Positions 14,288-22,422 of a stretch of DNA of 64,000 bases are shown piece after piece. The DNA lies in assembly GCA_958352855.1 (NCBI GenBank), contig CATWQE010000003.1, positions 1 to 64,000 of the forward strand. Reading direction: 5' to 3'. The notes beneath the pieces were generated by a model. The model was not told the origin of the DNA, ran no database searches, and was given only the letters and a program-made list of their open reading frames with translations. Every line of letters begins with the position of its first letter. The first letter of the stretch is position 1. A program made the translations under genes and the position numbers. Source of the DNA: an uncultured Bacillota bacterium. Its GTDB lineage: Bacteria; Bacillota; Clostridia; Lachnospirales; Lachnospiraceae.

Positions 14288-15466
14288 ATGATTTACGTTG
14301 GAATTGATGTTGCTAAAGACAAACACGACTGCTTTATTACTAACTCAGATGGTGCAGTATTATTTAAATCCTTTACCTTCCCTAATAATCGTGATGGTTT
14401 TGAAACCTTATTTCAAAGAATCGAATCTGTATCAGATGATTTAAACAAAGTAAAAGTAGGACTGGAAGCCACCGGACACTACAGTTACAATCTTCTGGGA
14501 TTTCTTCTTGATAAAGGTCTGACCACCTTTGTTATTAACCCGCTTCACACAAATCTTTACAGAAAAAGTCTCAGCCTTAGAAAGACGAAAACGGATAAAG
14601 TTGATTCCCGTACCATTGCCACTATGATGATGTCTGACATGAACTTAAAGTCCTACTCAGATACATCTTACCACAATGAAGAATTAAAGTCACTAACCCG
14701 TTATCGTTTTGATAAGGTCAAAGAACGGGCAAAATTGAAAAGTTCTGTTTCAAGACTTGTCTGTATTCTTTTCCCGGAACTGGAAAGACTTGTTCCTACG
14801 CTTCATATGGCATCCGTCTATGCTTTGCTTTGTGAATTTCCAAGTGCAGATGCTGTTGCAAATGCACATCTCACAAGGCTTTCCAACCTGCTCTCTGAGA
14901 GTTCGAAAGGCAGATACGGGAAAGATACTGCGATTATGTTTCGTGACGCTGCAAGAAGTTCTGTCGGTTCCTATATGCCTGCAAAGTCCTTGGAACTAAA
15001 ACACACCATCAAGCTCATTCAGGAATTAACGATTGGGATTGATGAGATCGAAGCAACCATCAAACGAATCATGGATGAAGAAATTCATTCTCCTATCCTT
15101 ACCATTCCTGGTATCAGTTACCGGATGGGCGCAATGATCATCGCTGAGATTGGGGATTTCTCCCGTTTTGATTCCGCAGATAAGATACTCGCATATGCAG
15201 GAATGTCTCCCTCCACTTATCAATCGGGACAGTTGGATAACTGTTATTCCCATATGGAGAAACGAGGCTCCAGATACCTCCGGTATGCCCTTTATAATGC
15301 CACAAAATATGTCTGCCACTGGGACGAATCTTTTCGTGTATATCTGGAAAAGAAACGTTCAGAAGGCAAGCATTATAATGTTGCATTATCCCATGCCACC
15401 AAGAAACTTGTTCGATTGATTTTTGCAATGGAGAAATCCGGAAGAGCGTATCTGCCAACAACTTAA
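14288..15466 (+). CDS. IS110 family transposase (bridge-RNA guided recombinase)
   Basis: A 392-residue recombinase of usual family length. The N-terminal RuvC-like DEDD domain shows YVGIDVAKDKHD, VGLEATGHY and TKTDKVDSRTIA. The C-terminal Tnp domain shows IPGISYRMGAMIIAEIGD, LAYAGMSPSTYQSG (with the serine expected to be the nucleophile) and GSRYLRYALYNAT. All four acidic positions and the Ser region are present, so the enzyme looks active. ATG at 14288 is chosen because AAAGGAG lies nine bases upstream and the family starts with this motif. IS110 proteins use an RNA from the element's own non-coding end to choose donor and target DNA. Confidence 0.95.
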   Translation: MIYVGIDVAKDKHDCFITNSDGAVLFKSFTFPNNRDGFETLFQRIESVSDDLNKVKVGLEATGHYSYNLLGFLLDKGLTTFVINPLHTNLYRKSLSLRKTKTDKVDSRTIATMMMSDMNLKSYSDTSYHNEELKSLTRYRFDKVKERAKLKSSVSRLVCILFPELERLVPTLHMASVYALLCEFPSADAVANAHLTRLSNLLSESSKGRYGKDTAIMFRDAARSSVGSYMPAKSLELKHTIKLIQELTIGIDEIEATIKRIMDEEIHSPILTIPGISYRMGAMIIAEIGDFSRFDSADKILAYAGMSPSTYQSGQLDNCYSHMEKRGSRYLRYALYNATKYVCHWDESFRVYLEKKRSEGKHYNVALSHATKKLVRLIFAMEKSGRAYLPTT

Positions 15467-15606
15467 TTCTTTTCTGTAAATATCTCCTTTTAGAGTGCCA
15501 GCAATGACACTCTGCTTGTCATGCAGTTTTCAATGTTCAAATATATCTGAAATGCATTTCTGCAATTCATTCAAAAAACTTTCATTTTAGACTTGACTTT
15601 TAATAG

Positions 15607-16031
15607 TTAGTCTTTCAACAATGTTTCAAAATCAATAATTTCATTTTCATACTGACGAAATAATAATGCCATATTATCATCCACAACAGGTCATATCACA
15701 ATGTCATATTTATTGTCCTTATTACACAAAGTATCTTTCAGATTTGTAAATGTTCTATTTCTATTATTCATGACAAATTTCGCCCATTCTTCTGTTGTTT
15801 CTAAACCAAAGTCTTTAATCTTGAGAGATTCTATTTTCCTGAAATCATCTTGTATTTCAAATATATTGACAACAGGAAAACCTCCATAAATTTTTGACAC
15901 TCTTACAGCCATTTTTTCTGCCTGCTCTTTTATATCTGTCAAATAAAATCCTTTTCCAAAATCTTTATATGGTCTGCACATTGCTAAATTTATCTATCAA
16001 TTACAATATTACTTCCATGATATAGTTTCAT
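15607..16031 (-). pseudogene. DUF3990 ADP-ribosyltransferase pseudogene (frameshift plus nonsense)
   Basis: From ATG at 16031 (overlapping the DUF3791 stop) the frame reads MKLYHGSNIVIDR and stops. Shifting the frame by one base at the AGATAAATT stretch (about 15990) restores the family sequence with CRPYKDFGKGFYLTD. The frame then runs to a TGA at 15691-15693 after KYDIVI, where a glycine codon is expected, and continues in frame for a further 27 residues (PVVDDNMALLFRQYENE and beyond) to a normal stop at 15607. One base deletion and one G-to-T type nonsense change thus explain the loss. The intact protein would have had about 140 residues. Its partner DUF3791 is intact. Confidence 0.8.
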
Positions 16032-16246
16032 AACATACCTCCGTTTTTTCGGCATAGGATTTCCAAATCTTCTATTATTGTTCCAAAATCTAAAGTATGC
16101 TCAACTTCGTAGTTTTCTTTTATAAATGCAATGCCTTTGAATTGGAAAAGGTAGCGAAATGCTTCTTGTATACTGAGATTATGATATTGTGCAAATTCGT
16201 TTACACATGCAACAGTAAAACCTATTTTCTTTTTCTTTTCACTCAT
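16028..16246 (-). CDS. DUF3791 protein, partner of the broken DUF3990 gene
   Basis: A 72-residue protein with the DUF3791 pattern: FTVACVNEFAQYHNLSIQEAF, then a YEVEHTLDF stretch and a final helix. DUF3791 genes are regularly found just upstream of DUF3990 ADP-ribosyltransferase genes, as here, and are thought to be their antitoxin or regulatory partners. ATG at 16246 is chosen because AGGAGG lies six bases upstream; a longer frame to 16270 has none. The stop overlaps the start of the DUF3990 pseudogene (ATGA). With the toxin broken, this is probably a leftover. Confidence 0.75.
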   Translation of the reverse strand: MSEKKKKIGFTVACVNEFAQYHNLSIQEAFRYLFQFKGIAFIKENYEVEHTLDFGTIIEDLEILCRKNGGML

Positions 16247-16283
16247 GCAAAACCTCCTATTCTTTAGCAAACGATTGTTTACC

Positions 16284-16355
16284 TCATAAGGTCTCTATTC
16301 TTCTCATGTCATTTCTCTTTATATGCTTCTTATTTCTATGTTCCTGCTCTGCCAT
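16284..16355 (-). CDS. Possible 23-residue basic peptide or gene remnant
   Basis: GGAGG eight bases upstream of ATG at 16355 introduces a short frame of 23 codons, MAEQEHRNKKHIKRNDMRR and four more residues, ending 38 bases before the DUF3791 start. The peptide is very basic. It could be a leader peptide, a small protein or the remnant of a longer gene. The only support is the good ribosome site and the operon-like position. Confidence 0.3.
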   Translation of the reverse strand: MAEQEHRNKKHIKRNDMRRIETL

Positions 16356-16483
16356 TCTATTATCCTCCGTTTACCCGCACTAAAGCCTTTTCGTGCTTAT
16401 ATGCATTATTATACAATAATAATGGCAATATAAAAAGACCTTCTAAAATGCGGAATCATGAAATCTTCCGTATTTCCGCACAT

Positions 16484-16507
16484 AAAAAGCCCGGGCTGCA
16501 CCGAGCT
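16484..16507 (-). terminator. Terminator of the first sigma/ABC operon
   Basis: On the minus strand the stem AGCTCGG/CCGGGCT (16488-16494 with 16501-16507) closes a 6-base loop and runs into TTTTT. It lies 30 bases beyond the stop of the ABC permease gene at 16537. Confidence 0.75.
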
Positions 16508-16536
16508 TTTCTACCATATTTTTGTACAACAACTTT

Positions 16537-17781
16537 TTACTGCCTCATCTTACAATGTGAATACACCGCCATCCCTAAAAACACCGGTATCTGAATCACT
16601 GCAAAGAACACTAACGCATAAGGTGTCCATACAGCTAAGTTTCCCAGATTTAAAAACTTGAAGTCAATTAACGCATATAAGAAGCTATTTCCCATACCGA
16701 TTCCGCCTCCTGGAAGGATGCTTTGCAGCCACAGTCCAAGCTCTCCCGGAAACACATTCGTTGCCAGCATAGGCAGAATACAGAACAGCAACGCAACTGC
16801 CAGGGCAGAGACTGTGCTGCGCATTTTGGTGGATATGTACAGTACAAAGCTAAGGATTGCAAGAAACAGCAGGAAGCTGGCTGCTAAATTTACCCACTGT
16901 GTTTCCCCTACAGTCAAATCCGGCAGGCTGGAAATGGAGAAAATAAACTGGAGAGAAGTCTTGGTGCTTTCCCAACTAAACAACGCATTTGTTATCAGAA
17001 TCCATACAACAGAACAGAGCAAAAAGGCCCCGCCGCAAATCAGCAGCGCAGATAAGATTTTGCAGACTGCCATTTTCCCACGTCCATGTTTTGTACAGCG
17101 CAGAATGTCATCTGCTCCTGTTTGATAATCAGAGGTAAAAACCGGCGCTGCAATTACTACGCATAGAATGGTAATGATATAAATCAATAAGATCTGATAA
17201 TCCATGGAATTGCTGGATATTCCTGAATAATACTGAAATGGTTTTTCTACTTCATTATACATTGCAGTTGCCTTTTTCTGAGCTGATACAGAATCCGGCT
17301 GCTCCATTTTCAGAAGGGCTTCGGTATGTCTGACTGTTTTTTCATAATATTGTTCTGTATCCTCAAGATTGATTTCTGTTAATGCCGGTGCAATACCAGT
17401 CTCTTCATCTGCAAAGGCTTCTCTGATTCCATGTACATAATCCCAGTATGGAAGCAGTCCTTCGGTATCTGCCTCCTCCGGCAGTTCATAAGTATCTGTC
17501 ACCCCATATTTGGTGAGGCATTCCTGAAATGCTCCAAGCGCTGTCTTTACCTTTTCCGGCGTAACTTCACCTTCCAGGTCTATACGGATTTCCTGCAAAT
17601 ATTTCACAGCATCCACGCCTTTTAGCCGAACCGCCTGTCCCTGGTCTCCTGTATAGGTAACTGACTCAAAGGTAACCGGAATATATGCCATGAAAATGGA
17701 ACATAAGATTGCCACAGACAGTAAAATCCAGGTTAGTCTTGTTGTGAGTACACGTTTTATTTCTAATCCTAAAAATCTCAT
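16537..17781 (-). CDS. ABC-2 type transporter permease
   Basis: A 414-residue membrane protein: one N-terminal helix (about 14-34), a large extracytoplasmic part (35-205), then five more helices to the C-terminus. This is the arrangement of ABC-2 permeases that act with a single ATPase. LLIYIITILCVVIAAPVF and the DYQTGADDILRCTKHGR cytoplasmic loop after it are shared in form with the permease at 21214-22419 (EYSTGMDVLQRSSRKGRGK), so the two are paralogues. It begins one base after the ATPase gene ends. The substrate is unknown; peptide or antimicrobial export or resistance is a common role for this family. Confidence 0.85.
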   Translation of the reverse strand: MRFLGLEIKRVLTTRLTWILLSVAILCSIFMAYIPVTFESVTYTGDQGQAVRLKGVDAVKYLQEIRIDLEGEVTPEKVKTALGAFQECLTKYGVTDTYELPEEADTEGLLPYWDYVHGIREAFADEETGIAPALTEINLEDTEQYYEKTVRHTEALLKMEQPDSVSAQKKATAMYNEVEKPFQYYSGISSNSMDYQILLIYIITILCVVIAAPVFTSDYQTGADDILRCTKHGRGKMAVCKILSALLICGGAFLLCSVVWILITNALFSWESTKTSLQFIFSISSLPDLTVGETQWVNLAASFLLFLAILSFVLYISTKMRSTVSALAVALLFCILPMLATNVFPGELGLWLQSILPGGGIGMGNSFLYALIDFKFLNLGNLAVWTPYALVFFAVIQIPVFLGMAVYSHCKMRQ

Positions 17782-17782
17782 T

Positions 17783-18682
17783 CTACTTCACCTCTCCTTT
17801 TTCAGAATCTACACCGCCCTCCTGAGGGAATAGCCACAAATACAAATCCTCCAGCTTTGGCTCTGCCGGACAGGAATCTGGTATCAGTGGAGTCTCCGAC
17901 AGATAACGCAAAGAAGTCATGTCATGTTCTTCATTTCGCAGATTTACTACCCGCATTTTCTGTTCATAGGAAAACGCCTCTCTGGTTGGAATCATGGCGC
18001 TCCAGACTTTTCCGCTGACTAACTGGGTCAACTCATCCGTAGTCCCTGTCTCAATAATTTTCCCTTGTTTCATAACGGCATTTTCCGTTGCAATATACTC
18101 CACATCCGATACAATGTGAGTGGAAATCAGAACGATGCGGTCCTTGGCAAACTCGGACAAAAGATTACGGAAACGAATCCGCTCTCCCGGATCTAATCCG
18201 CTGGTAGGCTCATCCAAAATCAACACCTTGGGATCATTTAACAGAGCCTGAGCGATTCCCACCCGTCGTTTCATTCCACCGGAAAGCTTACTGATTTTTT
18301 TATTTTTCACATCCGATAATGTAAGACGTTCCAGCAATTCTCCGATTTTTTTCCTGGTAGTGGTTCTGGATAATCCTTTCAAAGATGCCACGTATTCCAA
18401 ATAGGATTTCACTGTAAATTCCGGATAAAATCCAAACTCCTGGGGAAGATATCCGAAAACTTCCCTGTATTTCTCCTTTAATGTCCAAATAGGAAGCCCA
18501 TCATAGAGAATCTCTCCGGAAGTTGGCTTCACAATTCCTGCAATCATCCGCATGAGAGACGTTTTCCCTGCTCCATTTGCCCCAAGAAGCCCCCATACCC
18601 CCGGCGTCAGAGTAAGGGACACATGGTCAACTGCTTTCTTGTCTTTATAATGTTTGGAAATTTCTCTAATTTCTAATTCCAT
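17783..18682 (-). CDS. ABC transporter ATP-binding protein
   Basis: A 299-residue ATPase with Walker A GANGAGKTS, Q-loop YLPQEFG, signature LSGGMKRRVGIAQAL, Walker B LILDEPTSGLD and the switch His in STHIVSD. It belongs to the ABC-2 partner group and has a C-terminal extension of about 80 residues. It is close to the ATPase at 22423-23289 over the whole length. Gene order is sigma factor, membrane protein, ATPase, permease, with the permease starting one base after it. Confidence 0.93.
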   Translation of the reverse strand: MELEIREISKHYKDKKAVDHVSLTLTPGVWGLLGANGAGKTSLMRMIAGIVKPTSGEILYDGLPIWTLKEKYREVFGYLPQEFGFYPEFTVKSYLEYVASLKGLSRTTTRKKIGELLERLTLSDVKNKKISKLSGGMKRRVGIAQALLNDPKVLILDEPTSGLDPGERIRFRNLLSEFAKDRIVLISTHIVSDVEYIATENAVMKQGKIIETGTTDELTQLVSGKVWSAMIPTREAFSYEQKMRVVNLRNEEHDMTSLRYLSETPLIPDSCPAEPKLEDLYLWLFPQEGGVDSEKGEVK

Positions 18683-18696
18683 ATTGACCTCCTGTT

Positions 18697-19482
18697 TTAT
18701 TCATATACACACTGCTTCACCTCATGAAACAGCGCAAAACTCTGGTGAATCATACTTCCAATCAGTAGGATTACAATACCTCCTGTAAAAACTGTAAATT
18801 TCACCTGATAAAATTTCGGGTAAACAAAAGTAATACCTCCGAAAATGCCGCACAGGAACATACACATGCCATAAGCCCATTTTTGAAAATGCACAAAGGT
18901 GACTTTTCTCAACAAATAAATCCCTCCATTGAATGCCAGCAAAAATGGCAGACACAGACAAAAAATCGTCTGCCATACCGTAAGGCTTGAGTTTTTTGAA
19001 ATCTGCCACACAATACCAACAAGCATAAGCAAATCCCCTGCGCTGACTATGAAGATTCTGGTCAGAAGCAACCTTCCAATAGAATATCTGGCAGTAGCTT
19101 CGATTTCCAACATTCCATATCTTTTTGCCCTGTATAAAAAGGGAATTGCTGATGAAAACAGAAAAATCCCCAGAATACCTGCCAGAAAAGCGAACTGTCT
19201 TGGTGTAAAAAAAAGGAACTCTACTCCTGTCATAAAATACACAAACAGGAAAACAGCCAGAACCATCCCTGTTTGTCCTATCCAGATTCGCATACCTGTC
19301 ATCCGCATCTGTTCGAATAAAAATGCGCCAAATCCCTTTTGTTCTTTCTTTGGTTTTCTATCCAATTCCAATTTTGCCAGAAGAATCGTTTTTTGCATTG
19401 CTGCATTTTCTTCCGAAAAATCTTTTCTTTCACCAGGTGTATTCTCATAGTGTGCGCGAAGTCTCTCCTCTATCCTGTTCAT
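18697..19482 (-). CDS. Membrane protein of the sigma/ABC cassette (possible anti-sigma factor)
   Basis: A 261-residue protein with a charged cytoplasmic N-terminus (1-60) and six predicted membrane helices. It starts inside the end of the sigma factor gene (4-base overlap, ATGA). Its position directly after an ECF-type sigma gene suggests an anti-sigma or sensor role, with the N-terminal region binding the sigma factor. No zinc-binding anti-sigma motif is visible. The protein at 23280-24014 has the same plan and the same context, with the shared features LEL.AR and EQVLLAR / IGRLLLTR. The exact function is not established. Confidence 0.7.
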   Translation of the reverse strand: MNRIEERLRAHYENTPGERKDFSEENAAMQKTILLAKLELDRKPKKEQKGFGAFLFEQMRMTGMRIWIGQTGMVLAVFLFVYFMTGVEFLFFTPRQFAFLAGILGIFLFSSAIPFLYRAKRYGMLEIEATARYSIGRLLLTRIFIVSAGDLLMLVGIVWQISKNSSLTVWQTIFCLCLPFLLAFNGGIYLLRKVTFVHFQKWAYGMCMFLCGIFGGITFVYPKFYQVKFTVFTGGIVILLIGSMIHQSFALFHEVKQCVYE

Positions 19483-20033
19483 TTGTTCCAGCCTCCCTTC
19501 TGCTTTCCATCCATCTGCTGAAATTCTGTTTTCAGTTTTTTTAATATGCTCCTTAATTTGGATTGTACTGTCCTAAGAGGCAGTCCCATGGTCTGTGCTG
19601 TTTCCCTGATGGTGAGATTTTGTCCGAACCGCAGCAACAAGATTTCCTGCGCTTCAAAATCCAGATTCCTGATAAGCTGCTGCAGCCAGACATCATCCTC
19701 TGTCTGCTCAAACCCGGCTTCCAAATATCCCGGCTCCTGCTCCAGTTCTTCCAGATTGGTATCATCCTGACATCTCTTTCGTGCCAGGTCAATGCAGGTA
19801 TTTCTGGCAATTTTATAGATAAATGGACGAAATTCCCCCTTAAAACCAGTAGTATCCAGATAACGCACTGCTTTCAAAAAGGTCTCCTGTGTGGCATCTT
19901 CTGCATACACTGCTCCAGATGTATGCCAGCGGCAGTACCGTAAAATATCAGCATAGTACATTTCAATCAATTCCCCAAGGGCGCCCTTGTCTCCATTTTC
20001 TATTTGTCTGATTAATTTTTTCTCGCGCGTCAA
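19479..20033 (-). CDS. ECF-type RNA polymerase sigma factor
   Basis: A sigma-70 family factor of about 184 residues with only regions 2 and 4: region 2 includes YAEDATQETFLKAVRYL and FIYKIARNTCIDLARK, region 4 TIRETAQTMGLPLRTVQSKL. A TTG start at 20033 is preferred. The AGGAGG here aligns with the ribosome site of the paralogous gene at 24478 and lies 12 bases upstream of TTG, whereas an ATG at 20054 would overlap that AGGAGG and has no site of its own. It heads the four-gene cassette and probably controls it. The motif ATTCGTT(G/A)TA is shared upstream of both sigma genes. Confidence 0.85.
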   Translation of the reverse strand: MTREKKLIRQIENGDKGALGELIEMYYADILRYCRWHTSGAVYAEDATQETFLKAVRYLDTTGFKGEFRPFIYKIARNTCIDLARKRCQDDTNLEELEQEPGYLEAGFEQTEDDVWLQQLIRNLDFEAQEILLLRFGQNLTIRETAQTMGLPLRTVQSKLRSILKKLKTEFQQMDGKQKGGWNK

Positions 20034-20058
20034 AGTATAATATAACCTCCTCATCTAT

Positions 20059-20068
20059 TACAACGAAT
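20059..20068 (-). promoter_or_regulatory. Shared motif ATTCGTTGTA upstream of sigma gene 1
   Basis: The minus-strand ATTCGTTGTA here recurs as ATTCGTTATA at 24502-24511, at the same place relative to the ribosome site of the paralogous sigma gene. A CGTT core is compatible with an ECF sigma -10 element, so autoregulation is possible. The -35 regions do not look alike. Confidence 0.35.
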
Positions 20069-20095
20069 CATAGCATAGAAAATGATTTAAAAAAC

Positions 20096-20138
20096 AAAAA
20101 AACTTGCAGAAAATGCAAAATAGCAATTCCCTGCAAGT
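20096..20138 (-). terminator. Terminator of the alcohol dehydrogenase gene
   Basis: On the minus strand ACTTGCAG (20131-20138) pairs with CTGCAAGT (20102-20109) across a 21-base loop and is followed by a run of Ts. It lies just past the dehydrogenase stop at 20156. Confidence 0.7.
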
Positions 20139-20155
20139 ATTTAGTCAGATTCCTT

Positions 20156-21196
20156 TTATGGCCGAATGGCCACCTTAATCACATGTTCTTTCCTGTTTTC
20201 AAAAATATCATACGCCTCTTCAATTTCCTTCAGCAGAAATCTATGGGTAATGAGCGGTGTAGTATCTATTTTCTTCTCCTCAATTAATTTTAAAATCTCA
20301 TCGCAATCGCAGCCGTCCACGCCCCCTGTCTTGAAGATGAGATTCTTTCCATACATCTTTGGAAGGGGAAGTATCTGGTTTTCTTCATAAAGCGCTACCA
20401 CTGTCACAATGGCATTGGGTCGGGCGATTTTCCAGGCCAGCTCAAAGGTATGGGCTCCTCCCGCAACCTCAAGAACCCGGTCTGCCCCGCCATGCTCACT
20501 GTGTTCTCTTACAAATTCCTCCACATCACACTCTGTTGGATTCACCACCAGTACTTGTGGATAGTGTTCTTTTACAAAGGCAATTCTCTCTGGGTCTACC
20601 TCGCATAATATAATTCTTTTCGGCTGTTTTAGCATCACACACAAAAGGGTGCAGATTCCGGTAGGTCCTCCTCCCAGAATCACTACCGTATCCTGATCAC
20701 TGATTTCTGAGATTCTGGCAGCCCAGAATCCAGTGGCAAGTACGTCTCCTACAAATAAAGCCTCTTCGTCTGTAATAGAATCTGCTATTTTATTTAACCC
20801 CTGATTGGCATAGGGCACGCGGACATATTCTGCCTGTCCTCCATCAATTCTGCATCCCAACGCCCATCCGCCATTTTCATCTGTGCAGTTATTCACAAAA
20901 CCCTGTTGACAAAAGTAACATTCTCCACAAAAAGTTTCCACATTTACAGTGACCCTGTCTCCTGGTTTTACTTTTGTGACCTTACTTCCCACTTTTTCCA
21001 CAACGCCAACCATCTCATGGCCTACTGTAATTCCCTGAACCGCTCTTGGCACTGCCCCATGTTTGATATGAATATCACTGGAACAAATGCTTGCAAGAGT
21101 CACCCTGACAATGGCATCCTGTTCTTTTAAAATCTCAGGTTTTTCTTTCTCTTCTAATACAAATTTTCCCTTCTCCTTATATGTATATGCCAGCAT
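20156..21196 (-). CDS. Zinc-dependent alcohol dehydrogenase (MDR family)
   Basis: A 346-residue medium-chain dehydrogenase. Catalytic zinc ligands appear as Cys in SICSSDIHI (about 38) and GHE (about 60). The structural zinc is held by the four-cysteine lobe CGECYFCQQGFVNNC (about 90-104). The nucleotide-binding turn is VVILGGGPTGI. This set is typical of enzymes that oxidise secondary alcohols, sorbitol or threonine; the substrate cannot be fixed. It stands alone between two paralogous sigma/ABC cassettes, with its own terminator, and is not obviously linked to them in function. Confidence 0.9.
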   Translation of the reverse strand: MLAYTYKEKGKFVLEEKEKPEILKEQDAIVRVTLASICSSDIHIKHGAVPRAVQGITVGHEMVGVVEKVGSKVTKVKPGDRVTVNVETFCGECYFCQQGFVNNCTDENGGWALGCRIDGGQAEYVRVPYANQGLNKIADSITDEEALFVGDVLATGFWAARISEISDQDTVVILGGGPTGICTLLCVMLKQPKRIILCEVDPERIAFVKEHYPQVLVVNPTECDVEEFVREHSEHGGADRVLEVAGGAHTFELAWKIARPNAIVTVVALYEENQILPLPKMYGKNLIFKTGGVDGCDCDEILKLIEEKKIDTTPLITHRFLLKEIEEAYDIFENRKEHVIKVAIRP

Positions 21197-21213
21197 TATT
21201 TTCCCTCCCTAGT

Positions 21214-22419
21214 TTATCTGCATACATTTTTCCCACGCACAAAGCTTCGGTAAGCAAGTCCGCAGAACAGTAAGATTATAATACCATAAATCACTGGTAC
21301 ATACTCATAGTTTTTCAGATACATTCCTCCCAGCTTCCAGAATTTCTCATCAAATAAGCTCTCACAGCTTGCAAAAGGTCCCGGCAACATGGAAGCAATT
21401 TTCCGCATGGTTATCATCCAGGAAGGAATCATTTCTTTTGCCACTGATAATAAACTTAGGAAAACACCCACCAGAACCGGTCCAAAAGAGCTGTTCATTC
21501 TGGCTGAACAAAACATTACCACAGCCGCAAGAACAAGCAATGACATTTCACTGGCAAAAAATAGCAGCAACAGCATTTCACCTGTGGTAAAAGGATAACT
21601 GCTAAGCAAAAGAGTGTCTATTATCTGTATTGGCGCGCCAAGGCTTCCTGCACCGTAAATCAAGATTTCTGCTGCCAGGCTGACGCCAAAGGTAACAGCG
21701 CCCAGAAGCAGGGTAAAAGAACATCCTGTTATCAGTTTCGCTGCCACCAGCTTCCCTCTTCCTTTTCTGGAAGAGCGCTGCAGCACATCCATGCCCGTAC
21801 TGTATTCTTCTGCAAAAACAGGCGCCACACACACTGCCACTGCCATGGCTAAGACAATCATATTAGAAACCCAGTACAGGGCAAATTTTTCATAGCTTTC
21901 ACAGTAGGAATAGGTAAATGGCGTGGCAATTCTCTCATTCTGCTCTCTGTGCGCCTGAATTTCACCAGAGCTAAATCCTGCTGCCTTCCAGGACTCCTCC
22001 ATGCTTTCCTCTCTCCTGCTGTAAAAATTATCTGCCGCTATTTCCTCCTGGACCCCAGGCGCAAGCCTTTCTACCCACCAGGAGAGAAGCTGTGCAGACG
22101 CCACCTCTTCTTGTGCTGTTTTATAATTTTCCCAGGTAACGTTCCCATTGTCCCTGTCTGCTAAATAAGCCTCATATTCCTCTATATTCTCTTCCAGAAA
22201 GCCCTCTTCCAGCACAGCACCATCAAGCTTTTCTCCCCCTTCACGCCTGATTTGGATTTCTTCAAAATGGCTGAACACCTTATGGTCATCCACATAAACA
22301 CTCCCCAAAAGAGACAGATTAGAGCAAAGCAGCACTACAAAAAGCATAGCACACACGCTAATCCATACCGATTTCCGTTTCATCATCTTCTTATACTCAA
22401 AGAAAACCAGCTCTCTCAT
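21214..22419 (-). CDS. ABC-2 type transporter permease (second cassette)
   Basis: A 401-residue permease built like the one at 16537-17781: an N-terminal helix (about 18-38), an extracytoplasmic part rich in E (to about 185), then five helices. The loop EYSTGMDVLQRSSRKGRGK after the second helix corresponds to DYQTGADDILRCTKHGR in the paralogue. The gene begins three bases after the ATPase gene ends, so it is the last of the cassette. Substrate unknown. Confidence 0.85.
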   Translation of the reverse strand: MRELVFFEYKKMMKRKSVWISVCAMLFVVLLCSNLSLLGSVYVDDHKVFSHFEEIQIRREGGEKLDGAVLEEGFLEENIEEYEAYLADRDNGNVTWENYKTAQEEVASAQLLSWWVERLAPGVQEEIAADNFYSRREESMEESWKAAGFSSGEIQAHREQNERIATPFTYSYCESYEKFALYWVSNMIVLAMAVAVCVAPVFAEEYSTGMDVLQRSSRKGRGKLVAAKLITGCSFTLLLGAVTFGVSLAAEILIYGAGSLGAPIQIIDTLLLSSYPFTTGEMLLLLFFASEMSLLVLAAVVMFCSARMNSSFGPVLVGVFLSLLSVAKEMIPSWMITMRKIASMLPGPFASCESLFDEKFWKLGGMYLKNYEYVPVIYGIIILLFCGLAYRSFVRGKNVCR

Positions 22420-22422
22420 ACA

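Larger units (their letters stand above)
13990..15606 (+). mobile_element. IS110 family insertion sequence (edges approximate)
   Basis: The element contains an IS110 transposase, a long left non-coding end with a bridge-RNA gene and a short right end. IS110 elements have no terminal inverted repeats and make no long target duplication, so the boundaries cannot be read directly; the limits are simply those of the flanking genes. The right end holds a small hairpin (AGAGTG 15492-15497 / CACTCT 15508-15513). The element sits between two ADP-ribosyltransferase loci. Confidence 0.7.

Noticed and set aside
18929..19450. 173-codon plus-strand frame
   Set aside because: Antisense to the membrane protein of the first sigma/ABC cassette; no coding signals.
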